DNA from: Idiomarina sp. MD25a
GTDB lineage: Bacteria; Pseudomonadota; Gammaproteobacteria; Enterobacterales; Alteromonadaceae
DNA length: 64,000 nucleotides
Reading direction: 5' to 3'
NCBI RefSeq assembly: GCF_001870515.1
Contig: NZ_MDGT01000003.1
Coordinates: 1,184,842-1,248,841, forward strand
A program made the translations under genes and the position numbers. This document shows positions 8,764 through 18,412 of the stretch, one piece after another (the first letter of the stretch is position 1; every line of letters starts with the position of its first letter). The notes beneath the pieces were generated by a model, which was not told where the DNA came from, searched no databases, and worked only from the letters and a program-made list of their open reading frames with translations.

Positions 8764-10455
8764 ATGAAACCACTTATCATCAGTGCGGTCGCATTAGCCG
8801 TGCTCACGGCGTGTGGTCCGCAGCAGTCACAAGATAAGACAGCAACGGAACAAACCAGCGCTGACAAACAGCCCGCTGACCTGAAAGGTTCAGCATTTAA
8901 TCCAAACTTTCGCGATTATCTTAAAACCATTTCTTCTGACGAGTTTGAGGGGCGTGAGCCTGCCTCAGCAGGGGAAGAGAAAGTCGTATCTTTTATCGAA
9001 AACCACTTCCGCGAGTGGGGGCTAAAGCCAATCGATAAAGAAAACGATAGCTATCGTCAGCCGTTTCCGTTGGTAAAAATCATGCCGTACAAGGTCAGTG
9101 ACATGACGTTCAGCGGTGATAACGCGCCAGAGACTATGAAGTATCGTACTGAGATGATGGCGTGGACTATGCAGGTTACTGAAGAAGTGGACCTCAGTGA
9201 TAGCGAAATGGTGTTTGTGGGTTACGGTATCGTCGCGCCTGAATATGATTGGAATGATTATGAGGGACTCGACGTTGAAGGCAAAACCGTGGTGATGTTC
9301 GTCAATGACCCCGGTTATGCGACGCAAGATCCTGAGCTGTTTAACGGCAATGCGATGACGTACTACGGCCGTTGGACGTATAAATATGAAGAGGCCGCTC
9401 GTCAAGGTGCTGCCGGCGCGTTAATCATTCATGAAACAGGTCCCGCGGGATACGGTTGGGGTGTTGTCGCTGGGGGCTCGCCTGTACGTTTCGATCTGAA
9501 ACGTGAGAACAACAATATGAACCGCGCCAAAGTCGAGGGTTGGATCACTAAAGACAGCGCAGAAGGTCTATTTGCCAAACAAGGCATGACACTTGAAGAA
9601 GCGCGTAAAAAAGCGCTGAGCGAAGATTTTGAAGCGATGCCACTTAATGCGCAAGCTTCGGTATCGGTTAAGAACAAATTTGAGTTCTTAGACACCAATA
9701 ACGTTGTAGGTTACATCGAGGGTACTAAATACCCAGAAGAACACGTGATTTACATGGCGCACCACGATCACCTTGGTACCGACCCAGTACGTGAAGATGA
9801 TCCTATTTACAATGGTGCGCAGGATAATGCATCAGGTACAGCCGGCTTATTGGCGATAGCCGAGAAGTTTGCACAGCAGCCAGCGCCGGAGCGTTCTATT
9901 GTGTTTGCTGCGGTCGGAGCTGAGGAAAGCGGCTTATTAGGTTCAGCTTGGTATGCCGATCATCCATTATTCCCCCTTGCAAAAGCAGTTGGTGGCATCA
10001 ATATGGATGTAATGAACGTTTACGGACCGATGAAAGATCTCGTGGTGATTGGTTACGGTAACTCAGAAATGGATGAGTATGTGAAGCCATTTATTGAGGA
10101 ACAAAATCGTTATTTAACACCCAACCCAACACCTGAAGCGGGCTTCTTCTATCGTTCAGATCACTTTAACTTAGCGAAAAAAGGCGTACCCATGTTGTAT
10201 GCTGAAGGTGGTAATGACCACATTACGAAAGGTAAAGAGTGGACTGAGGAACAACGTGCTAAATACGTTGCTGAGGCTTATCACAAGCCGGCCGATGAAT
10301 ATGACCCAGAGTGGGACTTACGTGGTACGCAACAAGATTTATCTGCGTTTTATCAGCTAGGACGTTCGCTGGCGAATTCTCGCGACTGGCCGCAATGGGC
10401 CGAAGGTAACGAATTCGAAGCAGTACGCAAAAAAACCGAAGAGCAGCGTAAGTAA
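8764..10455 (+). CDS. M28-family zinc aminopeptidase lipoprotein
   Basis: The 563-residue product has a lipobox LTAC (Cys17), so it should be a membrane-anchored envelope protein. A PA-type insert (about residues 150-270) carries GYGIVAPEYDWNDYEG, and the peptidase core follows. Zinc ligands visible are His333 and Asp335 in HHDHLG, the Asp of GAQDNASG, the Glu pair of GAEESGLLGS, the Asp of NMDVMN and the His of YRSDHFNLAK. All positions needed for a two-zinc M28 exopeptidase are therefore present. It probably removes amino-terminal residues from imported peptides, in keeping with the proteolytic life style of Alteromonadales. The ribosome-binding site is AGGGGAG. Confidence 0.94.
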   Translation: MKPLIISAVALAVLTACGPQQSQDKTATEQTSADKQPADLKGSAFNPNFRDYLKTISSDEFEGREPASAGEEKVVSFIENHFREWGLKPIDKENDSYRQPFPLVKIMPYKVSDMTFSGDNAPETMKYRTEMMAWTMQVTEEVDLSDSEMVFVGYGIVAPEYDWNDYEGLDVEGKTVVMFVNDPGYATQDPELFNGNAMTYYGRWTYKYEEAARQGAAGALIIHETGPAGYGWGVVAGGSPVRFDLKRENNNMNRAKVEGWITKDSAEGLFAKQGMTLEEARKKALSEDFEAMPLNAQASVSVKNKFEFLDTNNVVGYIEGTKYPEEHVIYMAHHDHLGTDPVREDDPIYNGAQDNASGTAGLLAIAEKFAQQPAPERSIVFAAVGAEESGLLGSAWYADHPLFPLAKAVGGINMDVMNVYGPMKDLVVIGYGNSEMDEYVKPFIEEQNRYLTPNPTPEAGFFYRSDHFNLAKKGVPMLYAEGGNDHITKGKEWTEEQRAKYVAEAYHKPADEYDPEWDLRGTQQDLSAFYQLGRSLANSRDWPQWAEGNEFEAVRKKTEEQRK

Positions 10456-10521
10456 TCTGTTTGCAGGCGGAACGGATTGTTAACGGTGTTGTCCTAATTA
10501 GTAGAGGATTGAGGAGTACCT

Positions 10522-10866
10522 ATGAATCAGTACAAAAACCGAATCTATGTCCGCCAAGCAAATTCGGGCGGTAGTATCTTGGGCCGAATACTCGGTATCA
10601 TCATGCTACTCGCCATTATCGGCTTCTCGATTGCCTTTGGCTTAATCGTGCTTGCAGTGGGGTTTGTGTTGTTGATACCTGTGATGTGGAAGCAACGCCA
10701 TGCGATAAAGCAAATGTGGCAAATGCGGAAGCAGGCGAAGCAGCAGTTTGAACAACAACGGCAAGCTCAGCAGAACGCGGAACGCCATTATACTGAGCGT
10801 GATAGTGAAGGCTCAGTTATTGATGGTGAATATAAAGATTTGTCTGACCGCAACGATAAGTCATAG
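10522..10866 (+). CDS. small membrane protein, unknown
   Basis: The 114-residue product has one long hydrophobic region or hairpin (about residues 23-53: ILGRILGIIMLLAIIGFSIAFG and on). A basic, Gln-rich helix (residues 57-92) that may form a coiled coil follows, then an acidic tail (VIDGEYKDL). I do not recognise the family. GAGGAG precedes the ATG. It is followed directly by a strong hairpin terminator, so it is the last gene of its transcript. Confidence 0.7.
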   Translation: MNQYKNRIYVRQANSGGSILGRILGIIMLLAIIGFSIAFGLIVLAVGFVLLIPVMWKQRHAIKQMWQMRKQAKQQFEQQRQAQQNAERHYTERDSEGSVIDGEYKDLSDRNDKS

Positions 10867-10877
10867 TGTTTACTTAT

Positions 10878-10914
10878 AAAAAAAGCCCAGTTGCTAAACA
10901 ACTGGGCTTTTTTG
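10878..10914. terminator. bidirectional intrinsic terminator
   Basis: An 11-base-pair stem (AAGCCCAGTTG with its complement) and a short loop are flanked by an A-run on the left and a T-run on the right. It can therefore end transcription of the membrane-protein gene on the plus strand and of acrB on the minus strand. Confidence 0.9.
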
Positions 10915-10927
10915 TGCCTTAGGATTA

Positions 10928-13900
10928 TTACTCTTCCTGCTGCTTAGGTGGGAACACCTTGCGAACAGTGTAGAAGAATAACGGTACGAAGAAGATGGCC
11001 AGTATCGTACCACCCAGCATACCCCCGATGACACTTGTACCGATGGCATTACGGCTTGCAGCACCCGCGCCCGAGCTGAGCGCCAACGGCATGACACCGA
11101 ATATAAATGCGAGTGATGTCATAAGTATCGGACGCAGACGTAAGCGAACGGCTTCAAGTGTCGCCTCCAACAAGTCTTTGCCTTGCTCTTGTAAGTCTTT
11201 GGCGAACTCAACAATCAAAATCGCGTTACGTGCTGAAACACCAACCGTCGTCAACAAGCCAACTTGGAAGTAAACGTCGTTTTGAATACCGCGCAACATC
11301 GTTGCGATAACGGCACCCAGAATACCCAACGGCACCACCAACATGACAGAGAATGGAATAGACCAACTCTCGTACAGTGCGGCTAAGCACAGGAATACGA
11401 CAAAAATTGAAATCGTATACAGAATAGGGGCAAAGTCACCCGACTGCTGCTCCTGCAAAGAGGTACCCGTCCATTCATAGCCAATGCCATTGGGGAGTTT
11501 ACTAATCAATTGCTCCATCGCCATCATGGCTTCACCAGACGAGTAGCCTGCCGCTGCTTGGCCTTGGATTTCCATTGCCGAGACCCCGTTGTAGCTCTCA
11601 ATACGCTGTGGACCATAGGTCCATTCCCAGCTAGCAAAAGAGCTGAACGGTACCATGTCGCCTTGGTTGTTGCGCACATACCATTCACTTACATCTTCCG
11701 GCAACATGCGCGCATCGGCTTCACCTTGCAGGTAAACGCGCTTAACGCGACCACGGTCAATAAAGTCATTGATATAAGATGAACCCCAAGCCGCACTGAG
11801 CGTATTGTTGATATTCTCAATGGTGAGGCCTAGCGCAGTGGCTTTCTCATAATCCACATCAATTTTAAGCTGCGGCGCATCTTCCAAGCCATTTGGACGC
11901 ACCTGTTCCAACATCGGATTTTGTGCCGCCATGCCGAGCAGTTGATTACGCGCATCCAATAACGCTTGGTGACCTAAGTTACCGCGATCCTGCAAGTACA
12001 GGTTGAAACCTGTTGCCGTCCCCAACTCAGGAATCGGAGGTAGGTTGAACGCAAAAATCATGGCTTCTTTAACGCTGGCAAAGAAACCAAATGCACGACC
12101 AATCACATCCGTCACGCCTTGGCTTTCGTTACGTTCACTCCAGTCTTTCAAACGTACGAACGCAATACCATTGTTTTGACTACGACCCGAGAAACTAAAA
12201 CCAACCACAGAGAAAACAGACTGTACTGCGTCTTCTTCGTTAAGGTAGTAATTTTCGATGCGGTCCATCACAGCAACCGACTGCTCCATTGTAGAGCCAA
12301 CCGGTAATTGCATTTGGGTGAGGAATACACCACGGTCTTCATCCGGTAAGAATGCCGACGGTAGGCGAGTGAACAAAAACGCCAGCACGGCGACTAAGCC
12401 AAGATAAAGAACACCAACACGGATACTACGGCGTAGAATGCCATGCACACTGTCGCGGTATTTGATGGTGGCCTTTTGTAACGTGCGGTTAAACCAGCCT
12501 AATGGTCCCCAACCGCCATTCTCTTTCTTCTTCACAGGTTTGAGCAAGGTTGCACATAACGCCGGTGAGAAAATGATAGCGACCAGTACCGATAGACCCA
12601 TTGATGTGATGATGGTCAATGAGAATTGACGATAAACCGCTCCCGTAGCGCCTGGGAAAAACGCCATCGGCGCAAACACTGCAGCCATGACGACACCGAT
12701 CGCCACCAAGGCACCAGTGATTTGGCCCATTGATTTGATCGTTGCTTCTTTCGGGGAAAGGCCTTCCTCAGACATGAGTCGTTCGACGTTTTCGACCACA
12801 ACGATAGCGTCATCAACTAAGAGACCTATCGATAGCACCATGCCGAACATGGTCAAGGTATTAATTGAGAAGCCCGCGATAGCCATAACGCCCATGGTAC
12901 CTAAAATAACCACTGGAATCGCAAGGGTAGGGATGAGGGTTGCCCTTAAGTTCTGCAAGAATACAAACATCAGCACAAATACGAGAATAATGGCCTCAAT
13001 TAGCACTCGAGCGACTTCACTGATTGAAATTTTAATAAATGGGGTCGTGTCATACGCGGTCACCATTTTCATTCCATCAGGGAAGTAGGGCTCTAGTTCA
13101 TCAACCGTTTGTTTAACGGCTTCAGCAGTTGCCAACGCATTAGCCCCGGTTTGTAACTGGATCGCTAAGCCCGTCGCCGGCTTACCGTTATAGTTGGCTT
13201 GAATGGCATAATTTTCTGCGCCGAGTTCAACACGCGCCACATCTTTCAAACGCACTTGCGAGCCGTCAGGTAGCACTTTAAGCAATATGTTTTCAAACTG
13301 GTCAGGTTCAGACATTCGCGTCTGCGCAATGATCGTTGCGTTTAAGCGTTGTCCTTCCACAGCAGGGGCGCCACCTAATTGACCCGCGGCTACCTGAGCG
13401 TTTTGCGCACGAATCGCAGACTGTAATTCTGCGATAGTCATGTTGTAGTTAACTAACGCATCGGGTTTAACCCAAATACGCATTGCATAAGGCGCACCAA
13501 AGATTTGCACGTTACCCACACCCTCGGTCCGAGACACGGCATCTTGGACATTGGAGGCGAGGTAATCGCTCAGGTCTGTTTGTTCATAACGGTCATCTTC
13601 AGCCACCATGGCTAAAACCATCAAGAAAGAACTGCTGGATTTACTGACAGTAATACCTTGTTGCTGTACTTCTTGAGGCAGCTGCGGTGTGGCCTGCGAA
13701 AGCTTATTTTGCACTTGAACCTGTGCAATATCCGGGTCGGTACCCGAGGCAAAGGTTAAGCTTACCGTAGCACTACCGGCGTTACTCTGTGACGAGAAAT
13801 ACAGCAGGTTATCAACGCCTGTCATATTCTGCTCAATCACCTTAGTCACCGTGTTTGAGACGGTTTCGGCATTGGCGCCTGGGTAGTTGACCTGAATTTC

Positions 13901-14029
13901 TACTGCTGGTGGTGCAATGGTTGGATATTGCGCAATAGGGAGTTGGATCAACGAGATCGTCCCTGCGAGCATTACCAATATTGCAATCACCCAAGCAAAT
14001 ATGGGTCGATTAATAAAAAACTTGGCCAT
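10928..14029 (-). CDS. acrB: RND efflux transporter AcrB-type inner-membrane pump
   Basis: The product is a 1033-residue hydrophobe/amphiphile-efflux-1 RND pump. It begins [21 protein letters not shown], the AcrB-type first membrane helix. The helix-4 proton-relay aspartates are seen in [18 protein letters not shown], and [10 protein letters not shown] and [17 protein letters not shown] are also typical. Twelve membrane helices and two large periplasmic loops are expected. It would export drugs, bile-salt-like compounds or dyes with the AcrA-type adaptor encoded just upstream (12 bases) and a TolC outer-membrane channel encoded elsewhere. The length equals that of the family. Confidence 0.97.
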   Translation of the reverse strand: MAKFFINRPIFAWVIAILVMLAGTISLIQLPIAQYPTIAPPAVEIQVNYPGANAETVSNTVTKVIEQNMTGVDNLLYFSSQSNAGSATVSLTFASGTDPDIAQVQVQNKLSQATPQLPQEVQQQGITVSKSSSSFLMVLAMVAEDDRYEQTDLSDYLASNVQDAVSRTEGVGNVQIFGAPYAMRIWVKPDALVNYNMTIAELQSAIRAQNAQVAAGQLGGAPAVEGQRLNATIIAQTRMSEPDQFENILLKVLPDGSQVRLKDVARVELGAENYAIQANYNGKPATGLAIQLQTGANALATAEAVKQTVDELEPYFPDGMKMVTAYDTTPFIKISISEVARVLIEAIILVFVLMFVFLQNLRATLIPTLAIPVVILGTMGVMAIAGFSINTLTMFGMVLSIGLLVDDAIVVVENVERLMSEEGLSPKEATIKSMGQITGALVAIGVVMAAVFAPMAFFPGATGAVYRQFSLTIITSMGLSVLVAIIFSPALCATLLKPVKKKENGGWGPLGWFNRTLQKATIKYRDSVHGILRRSIRVGVLYLGLVAVLAFLFTRLPSAFLPDEDRGVFLTQMQLPVGSTMEQSVAVMDRIENYYLNEEDAVQSVFSVVGFSFSGRSQNNGIAFVRLKDWSERNESQGVTDVIGRAFGFFASVKEAMIFAFNLPPIPELGTATGFNLYLQDRGNLGHQALLDARNQLLGMAAQNPMLEQVRPNGLEDAPQLKIDVDYEKATALGLTIENINNTLSAAWGSSYINDFIDRGRVKRVYLQGEADARMLPEDVSEWYVRNNQGDMVPFSSFASWEWTYGPQRIESYNGVSAMEIQGQAAAGYSSGEAMMAMEQLISKLPNGIGYEWTGTSLQEQQSGDFAPILYTISIFVVFLCLAALYESWSIPFSVMLVVPLGILGAVIATMLRGIQNDVYFQVGLLTTVGVSARNAILIVEFAKDLQEQGKDLLEATLEAVRLRLRPILMTSLAFIFGVMPLALSSGAGAASRNAIGTSVIGGMLGGTILAIFFVPLFFYTVRKVFPPKQQEE

Positions 14030-14041
14030 TATGTCATTCCC

Positions 14042-15202
14042 TTATTTGGAAGCTGGCTGTTGACCTTGTGACACAGTCACTTGTGCACCGGGTCTAATTT
14101 TCTGAAGGCCGGCGGTGACAATTCGGTCACCGGCGTTGAGCCCGTCGCTAATTAACCACTCGTTATCGATAGCACGTGCGGTGGTCACCATACGTTGCTC
14201 GACTTTATTTTCATCGTTAATCAGCATGACATAAGGACGGCCGCGCACGTCGCGTGTAACCGCCTCTTGTGGAATCAAAATAGCGTTGTTCAGTGTACCT
14301 TCACTGACTTTAGCGCGCACAAACATACCTGGATATAAATTATTTTCAGGGTTTGGGAATTCAGCGCGCAGCAAAATAGCGCCAGTGTCTTGGTCAACAC
14401 TAACCTCAGAGAACAACAACTCACCTTGAGTTTGATAATCTAAACCGTTCAAACTCAGTGAGACAGGGGCATTACCATTTTTATTCGCCTCAATACGACC
14501 CGATTCGATCTCTGCCTTTAATTCAAGGAATTCGCGGCTTGATTGGTTAATATCCACGTATATTGGATCAAGCTGATTGATGGTCACCAATGGCGTGCTT
14601 TGTGAAGCGGTCAGTAAGGCACCTTCGGTAACGTTGGAACGTCCAACAATCCCGGTTATAGGCGCTTTAACTTTGGTGTATTCCAAGTTGATTTTGGCGC
14701 GTTTAAGCTGAGCTTCTGCTAGCGCAAGTGCGGCTTTGTTTTGTAAATATGTTGCTTCAGCCGAATCAAATTCATCTTGGCTCACAGCGTTGTCAGCAAG
14801 TAGCTCTTTTAAGCGTTTTTGACGCAGCTCTGATACTTTTAACGCAGCTTTAGCGCTTTCAAAGTCGGCCTGCGCGCTGGCTACCTCAGCCTGATAAATG
14901 GCCGGGTCGATTTGGTACAGTTGCTGACCTTTTTCGACTTTGGTGCCCTCGACAAACTTACGCTCAAGCAGCACGCCACTCACCTGCGGACGTACTTCGG
15001 CCACGCGATAGGCAGAGGTACGGCCGGGCAATTCATTTTGAATTTCGACAGACTGCGTCTTTATGGTTAACGCTTCAACCGGTACAGCTTGTTGTTGTCC
15101 ACCTTGAGCAGCCGCTTGCTGCTCATCACTACACCCGTAAAGGGTAGCGGAGGTGAGGGCAACAGCGAGCACCGCTGCAATAGGAGTATTCCGCTTTTTC
15201 AT
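14042..15202 (-). CDS. acrA: RND efflux periplasmic adaptor (AcrA-type lipoprotein)
   Basis: The product is a 386-residue membrane-fusion protein. The signal peptide ends at the lipobox LYGC, so it is probably lipidated. It contains the split lipoyl/barrel-sandwich halves (RPQVSGVLLERKFVEGTKVEKGQQLYQID and YTKVKAPITGIVGRSNVTEGAL) around an alpha-helical hairpin (about residues 105-170). A beta-barrel segment with LYPGMFVRAKV follows. It links AcrB to TolC in the periplasm. Ribosome-binding site AGAGG lies before the ATG. It is the first gene of the acrAB operon, and its promoter carries an AcrR-like palindrome. Confidence 0.97.
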   Translation of the reverse strand: MKKRNTPIAAVLAVALTSATLYGCSDEQQAAAQGGQQQAVPVEALTIKTQSVEIQNELPGRTSAYRVAEVRPQVSGVLLERKFVEGTKVEKGQQLYQIDPAIYQAEVASAQADFESAKAALKVSELRQKRLKELLADNAVSQDEFDSAEATYLQNKAALALAEAQLKRAKINLEYTKVKAPITGIVGRSNVTEGALLTASQSTPLVTINQLDPIYVDINQSSREFLELKAEIESGRIEANKNGNAPVSLSLNGLDYQTQGELLFSEVSVDQDTGAILLRAEFPNPENNLYPGMFVRAKVSEGTLNNAILIPQEAVTRDVRGRPYVMLINDENKVEQRMVTTARAIDNEWLISDGLNAGDRIVTAGLQKIRPGAQVTVSQGQQPASK

Positions 15203-15242
15203 GAACGACCTCTAGTCATAACTATTATCATTTAACGTTTTA

Positions 15243-15272
15243 ATTATACATACATACTTGTATGTTTGTAAA
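15243..15272 (-). promoter_or_regulatory. acrAB promoter with AcrR-like operator
   Basis: Read on the minus strand there is a -35 TTTACA (15272-15267), an 18-base spacer and a perfect -10 TATAAT (15248-15243). Almost the whole interval, 15247-15270, is a 24-base palindrome of the form TACATACAT...ATGTTTGTA, with 20 of 24 positions symmetric. Its half-site TACATACAT is identical to what I recall of the E. coli AcrR box. A TetR-type repressor bound here would block RNA polymerase. Confidence 0.75.
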
Positions 15273-15273
15273 T

Positions 15274-16284
15274 TTAATATGCGACGGGTAGCACGATCTT
15301 GCCGATAGCTTTTCCCGATTCAAGCAGTTGGTGCGCTTGTTTCAGTGTGCTCGCTGACATAGCGTTTAGCCGCGTACCTTCGGTTGAGCGGATTTGACCA
15401 CTATTAATAAGATCTGATATTTGATTCAAAATATCACGCTGTGCGCTGATATCTGCGGTTTCAAATAATGAACGGGTATACATAAACTCCCAATGCAAGC
15501 TGATGCTTTTCTGCTTAAGCAGTCGAATATCTAAAGCTTGGTCTGGGTCATCAATGATGCCGATGCGTCCTTGTGGAGCGATCACCTCGGTCGCCGTTTC
15601 AAAGTAGTCACCGCTGTGGGTCAACAGGGCAATATCGGTAGGTTGTGGCAAGCCTTCGAGCTGTTGTTTGATATCGCCATGATGATTAATCACATAATCG
15701 GCGCCGAGTTGTTTTACCCATGCTTGCGTTTCGTCTCGCGACGCAGTAGCAATCACGGTGACATCGGTTAACTGCTTGAGTAGCTGGATCATAATAGAAC
15801 CGACGCCGCCAGCACCGCCAAATATAAGCACACACCGCTCGGCGTGAACTGATGGAACGTTCACTTGTAAACGGTCAAAACTGAGCTCCCAAGCGGTGAG
15901 TGAAGTTAACGGGAGTGCCGCCGCTGCAAGGTCATCGAGAGATTCTGGGGCGTGACCGACAATGCGGTAGTCAACGCAATGATACTCCGCATTACATCCT
16001 GGCTTGCTAATGTCACCAGCATAGAACACACGATCACCGATCTCGAAGCCACTTACGTGTTTCCCTTTATTTTCGACAATACCTACAGCGTCCCACCCAA
16101 GAACTTTATAATCATCGGCTTGTCCTATACGCATGCGGATCTTGGTATCCACGGGATTAACAGCGACGGCGGTTACTTTTATGAGTAGTTCGTTGTCACC
16201 CACACTTGGCTTAGGGAGCTCGATATCTACAAGCGCCTCTTGTTCGGTGATGGGGAGTGATTGTTTCACGCCAACGGCTTTCAT
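15274..16284 (-). CDS. zinc-type alcohol dehydrogenase-like / quinone oxidoreductase
   Basis: The 336-residue product is a medium-chain dehydrogenase/reductase of the zinc-binding alcohol dehydrogenase-like branch (quinone-oxidoreductase-like). The amino catalytic domain contains VNPVDTKIRMR and VLGWDAVGIVE. The Rossmann motif GGAGGVGSIMIQLLKQL lies near residue 155 and binds NAD(P)H. The structural-zinc Cys cluster is missing, as is normal for this branch. I place the start at the ATG at 16284, after AAGGAGA. It is on the same strand as acrAB but downstream of nothing obvious, and it ends at the acrAB operator, so it is a separate unit. Confidence 0.9.
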   Translation of the reverse strand: MKAVGVKQSLPITEQEALVDIELPKPSVGDNELLIKVTAVAVNPVDTKIRMRIGQADDYKVLGWDAVGIVENKGKHVSGFEIGDRVFYAGDISKPGCNAEYHCVDYRIVGHAPESLDDLAAAALPLTSLTAWELSFDRLQVNVPSVHAERCVLIFGGAGGVGSIMIQLLKQLTDVTVIATASRDETQAWVKQLGADYVINHHGDIKQQLEGLPQPTDIALLTHSGDYFETATEVIAPQGRIGIIDDPDQALDIRLLKQKSISLHWEFMYTRSLFETADISAQRDILNQISDLINSGQIRSTEGTRLNAMSASTLKQAHQLLESGKAIGKIVLPVAY

Positions 16285-16369
16285 CTGGTTTCTCCTTTTC
16301 GGGTGAGTGTGGTACACAATATGACTATACTACGTGGATTTTTCATTTTTGATTATTAACGAGAGAATA

Positions 16370-17176
16370 ATGAATCATAAACTATTCGTTTTATTACTAA
16401 CTTTAGTCCCCTTGTTGGCAACAGCCCAAGCGACTGATGCTGAATATAATGACAAAGAGGCACAACTGATCAAAACCATTGAGAACCTGCGCGCTCAGCG
16501 TGGTGTTGAGTTTAATTACCATCGCGAATCGAAAGTCGGTGATACAACTCGAGTCGAAGAGTATTTAGGAGCCAACGAAGACGGTTATCGTTGGCAGCTC
16601 GTCAGTGAAAATCAAAAAACGCCGAGCAAAGGGCGACTTGAAGAATATCGTGAAATGCGTGTCACCGAAGCAAAGGCGCGTGCAAAGGAAGAGGGGCCTA
16701 GCCAATCACTCGCCGATTTAATACAGGTTGATTCACTCGAGTTTATCGGCGAATCAGTTGAAAATGGTCAGTCCGTTTGGCAGTTTTCTTTCAAGCCTAA
16801 ACTGGACGACTTTTCTGAATTCGCCGATGAAATCGAAGCGCGCATTACTTATCTACCAAAAACTGACTTACTGCAGCGCATTGCACTAAAAAATAAAAAT
16901 GAATTTTCGCCTGCGACTTCAGTGACCGTTGAACATTTTTCAATGGAAATTGAATTTCAACGCTTTGCTGAAACATATACCGTGCCGATCAGCATGAAAC
17001 AAAATGCGCAGGGGTCCTATTTATTCTTTAAAGACTTTCACGACCAAACGTCGCGCACGTATTCCGATTATTCGCTAGTGCCCAGCACAGACGAAAGCAG
17101 CGATGAAAACGAACTGAGTGCCGCTAATCCTTGCGGATCTTCAGATAACAAGGGCAGCCTAACCAGTTCGTGTTGA
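16370..17176 (+). CDS. exported protein, unknown function
   Basis: The 268-residue product has a clear signal peptide (MNHKLFVLLLTLVPLLATAQA). The mature part is mostly polar with alternating predicted strands (for example SVWQFSFKPKL and ARITYLPKTDLLQRIAL), reminiscent of the LolA/outer-membrane-lipoprotein-sorting-like sandwich; this is a weak resemblance only. GAGAG precedes the ATG at 16370. Its last 109 bases overlap the end of the convergent ArsA-type gene. The tail encoded there (Ser-, Asp- and Asn-rich, ending LTSSC) looks unstructured, as if an earlier stop codon had been lost. Confidence 0.75.
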   Translation: MNHKLFVLLLTLVPLLATAQATDAEYNDKEAQLIKTIENLRAQRGVEFNYHRESKVGDTTRVEEYLGANEDGYRWQLVSENQKTPSKGRLEEYREMRVTEAKARAKEEGPSQSLADLIQVDSLEFIGESVENGQSVWQFSFKPKLDDFSEFADEIEARITYLPKTDLLQRIALKNKNEFSPATSVTVEHFSMEIEFQRFAETYTVPISMKQNAQGSYLFFKDFHDQTSRTYSDYSLVPSTDESSDENELSAANPCGSSDNKGSLTSSC

Positions 17177-18084
17177 GCAAAAGTTTTATCAATCTCCTCA
17201 AGATACGCAGCTTCTTGAACGCGTCGTTTGGCAAGAAAAGCACCATCGGCGTCTTCAGGGAGCACGCGATTGACAAAAATACCACCGATAGGTAAGTGCT
17301 CAGCCCGCAATGCTTTCATTGCTCGTTCAGTTTCTTGTATCGGCAAGCGCTCTGGTGTCATCACAAATACGATTGCCGTGTGATTAGCGTCCTGTAGCAC
17401 GCGTCGCGTGCGTTGAAACAAACGCTGGCGGTTCAATAGTTGCTCGCTGACCGCTTTACTACGCTCAGATAAACCATCGCTGGCATGTTGGTCAGGGTTG
17501 GCCATTGGGTTATGAACATCTTTGCCGGACTTTGGCGATAGATGCTTAAGCACACCCTCAAACTCCTCTGAGCGGTTCTGCGAACGCAACATACCTTGTG
17601 TCCACGCTGCCATGGCCTCGGGTAAAGTCAGTAAACGCAAGGTGTGACCGGTTGGCGCCGTATCAAAAATCAATAAATCATAGTCACGCTCAGACTGATC
17701 GATCAGCTTTGCAATACGCTCGAGTAAAGCGGCTTCTTGAGCCCCAGGGGATTGCTTCGATAAGCGCATTTGGCGCTCTACTTCAGGAAATAAATCCGGG
17801 TTGGTAAAGCGTTTCATTTGCTGCGTTACACGGTCAATGTGCGCACTGACTTCACGGTCGGGATCGATTTCAAGTGCCGTAACACGATCGCTAATGGGCG
17901 TGAATTTATCACCGACTTTAACGCCAAAAGCATCCGCCAAGCTGTGTGCAGGATCCGTTGAAACAACGAGTACATTTTTACCTTGCTGAGCTGCAAGGAG
18001 GGCAAGAGATGCAGAAACTGTGGTTTTTCCAACACCGCCTTTACCGCCGACCAAAACTACCTTACGGTCGAGAATCGACTTCAT
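17068..18084 (-). CDS. ArsA/GET3-family ATPase
   Basis: The 338-residue product is a single-domain ArsA-type P-loop ATPase. The deviant Walker A GGKGGVGKTT is at residues 13-22, switch I is STDPAHSLADAF and switch II is DTAPTGHTLRLL, the exact ArsA/GET3 signatures. It has one ATPase half, so it would work as a homodimer as GET3 does, unlike the duplicated plasmid ArsA. I see no ArsB, ArsR or ArsC nearby and no obvious metalloid Cys triad, so arsenite export is unlikely. It is the third gene of an operon with cstA and a CC-tailed small protein (22-base gap, RBS GAGG). Its 3' end overlaps a convergent gene by 109 bases. Confidence 0.92.
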   Translation of the reverse strand: MKSILDRKVVLVGGKGGVGKTTVSASLALLAAQQGKNVLVVSTDPAHSLADAFGVKVGDKFTPISDRVTALEIDPDREVSAHIDRVTQQMKRFTNPDLFPEVERQMRLSKQSPGAQEAALLERIAKLIDQSERDYDLLIFDTAPTGHTLRLLTLPEAMAAWTQGMLRSQNRSEEFEGVLKHLSPKSGKDVHNPMANPDQHASDGLSERSKAVSEQLLNRQRLFQRTRRVLQDANHTAIVFVMTPERLPIQETERAMKALRAEHLPIGGIFVNRVLPEDADGAFLAKRRVQEAAYLEEIDKTFAQHELVRLPLLSEDPQGLAALSSFSSLLSSVLGTSE

Positions 18085-18106
18085 AAAGACACCTCAAAGT
18101 CGCAGG

Positions 18107-18388
18107 CTAACAGCACCGGAAATGATCGAGAGGCGAGTGTTCCATTCCCATGCGTTGATGCCAATCATGAAAGCGCTCCAGCATTAACGGCTGGAGCTCT
18201 AGAGTATAATAAGATGCGGGGTTAGGTACCCCCATCATTTCGGAGAAGACCAGCATCATGAACAAATCATCCTCATCGCGCTTGGCGCGCGCAATCGCAG
18301 ATCGGTAGGGTGCGTTGTAAAACTCGTTGACTAACTCACCCGCACGACTAAACCATTGTTGAATCGATTTTATATTCATGTTGCGCAT
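18107..18388 (-). CDS. small CC-tailed protein (cory-CC-star type)
   Basis: The 93-residue, probably helical protein ends in FRCC, with the last two residues both Cys. From memory it resembles the family annotated as cory-CC-star, known from genomes with an ArsA-type neighbour; I could not check this. It lies 24 bases after cstA and 22 bases before the ArsA-type ATPase gene, all on one strand. In E. coli the CstA and BtsT carriers are followed by YbdD or YjiX, small proteins that also end in Cys-Cys, so this may be an unrelated or distant counterpart. An ATG at 18388 with GAGGAG seven bases before it is the start. Its function is unknown. Confidence 0.8.
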   Translation of the reverse strand: MRNMNIKSIQQWFSRAGELVNEFYNAPYRSAIARAKRDEDDLFMMLVFSEMMGVPNPASYYTLELQPLMLERFHDWHQRMGMEHSPLDHFRCC

Positions 18389-18412
18389 GGTCTTACTCCT
18401 CAAAGTCTATAA

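Noticed and set aside
17068-18084. Arsenite pump system
   Set aside because: No ArsB, ArsC or ArsR is present and the protein is a single ATPase half without the metalloid Cys triad; the cstA neighbourhood explains it better.
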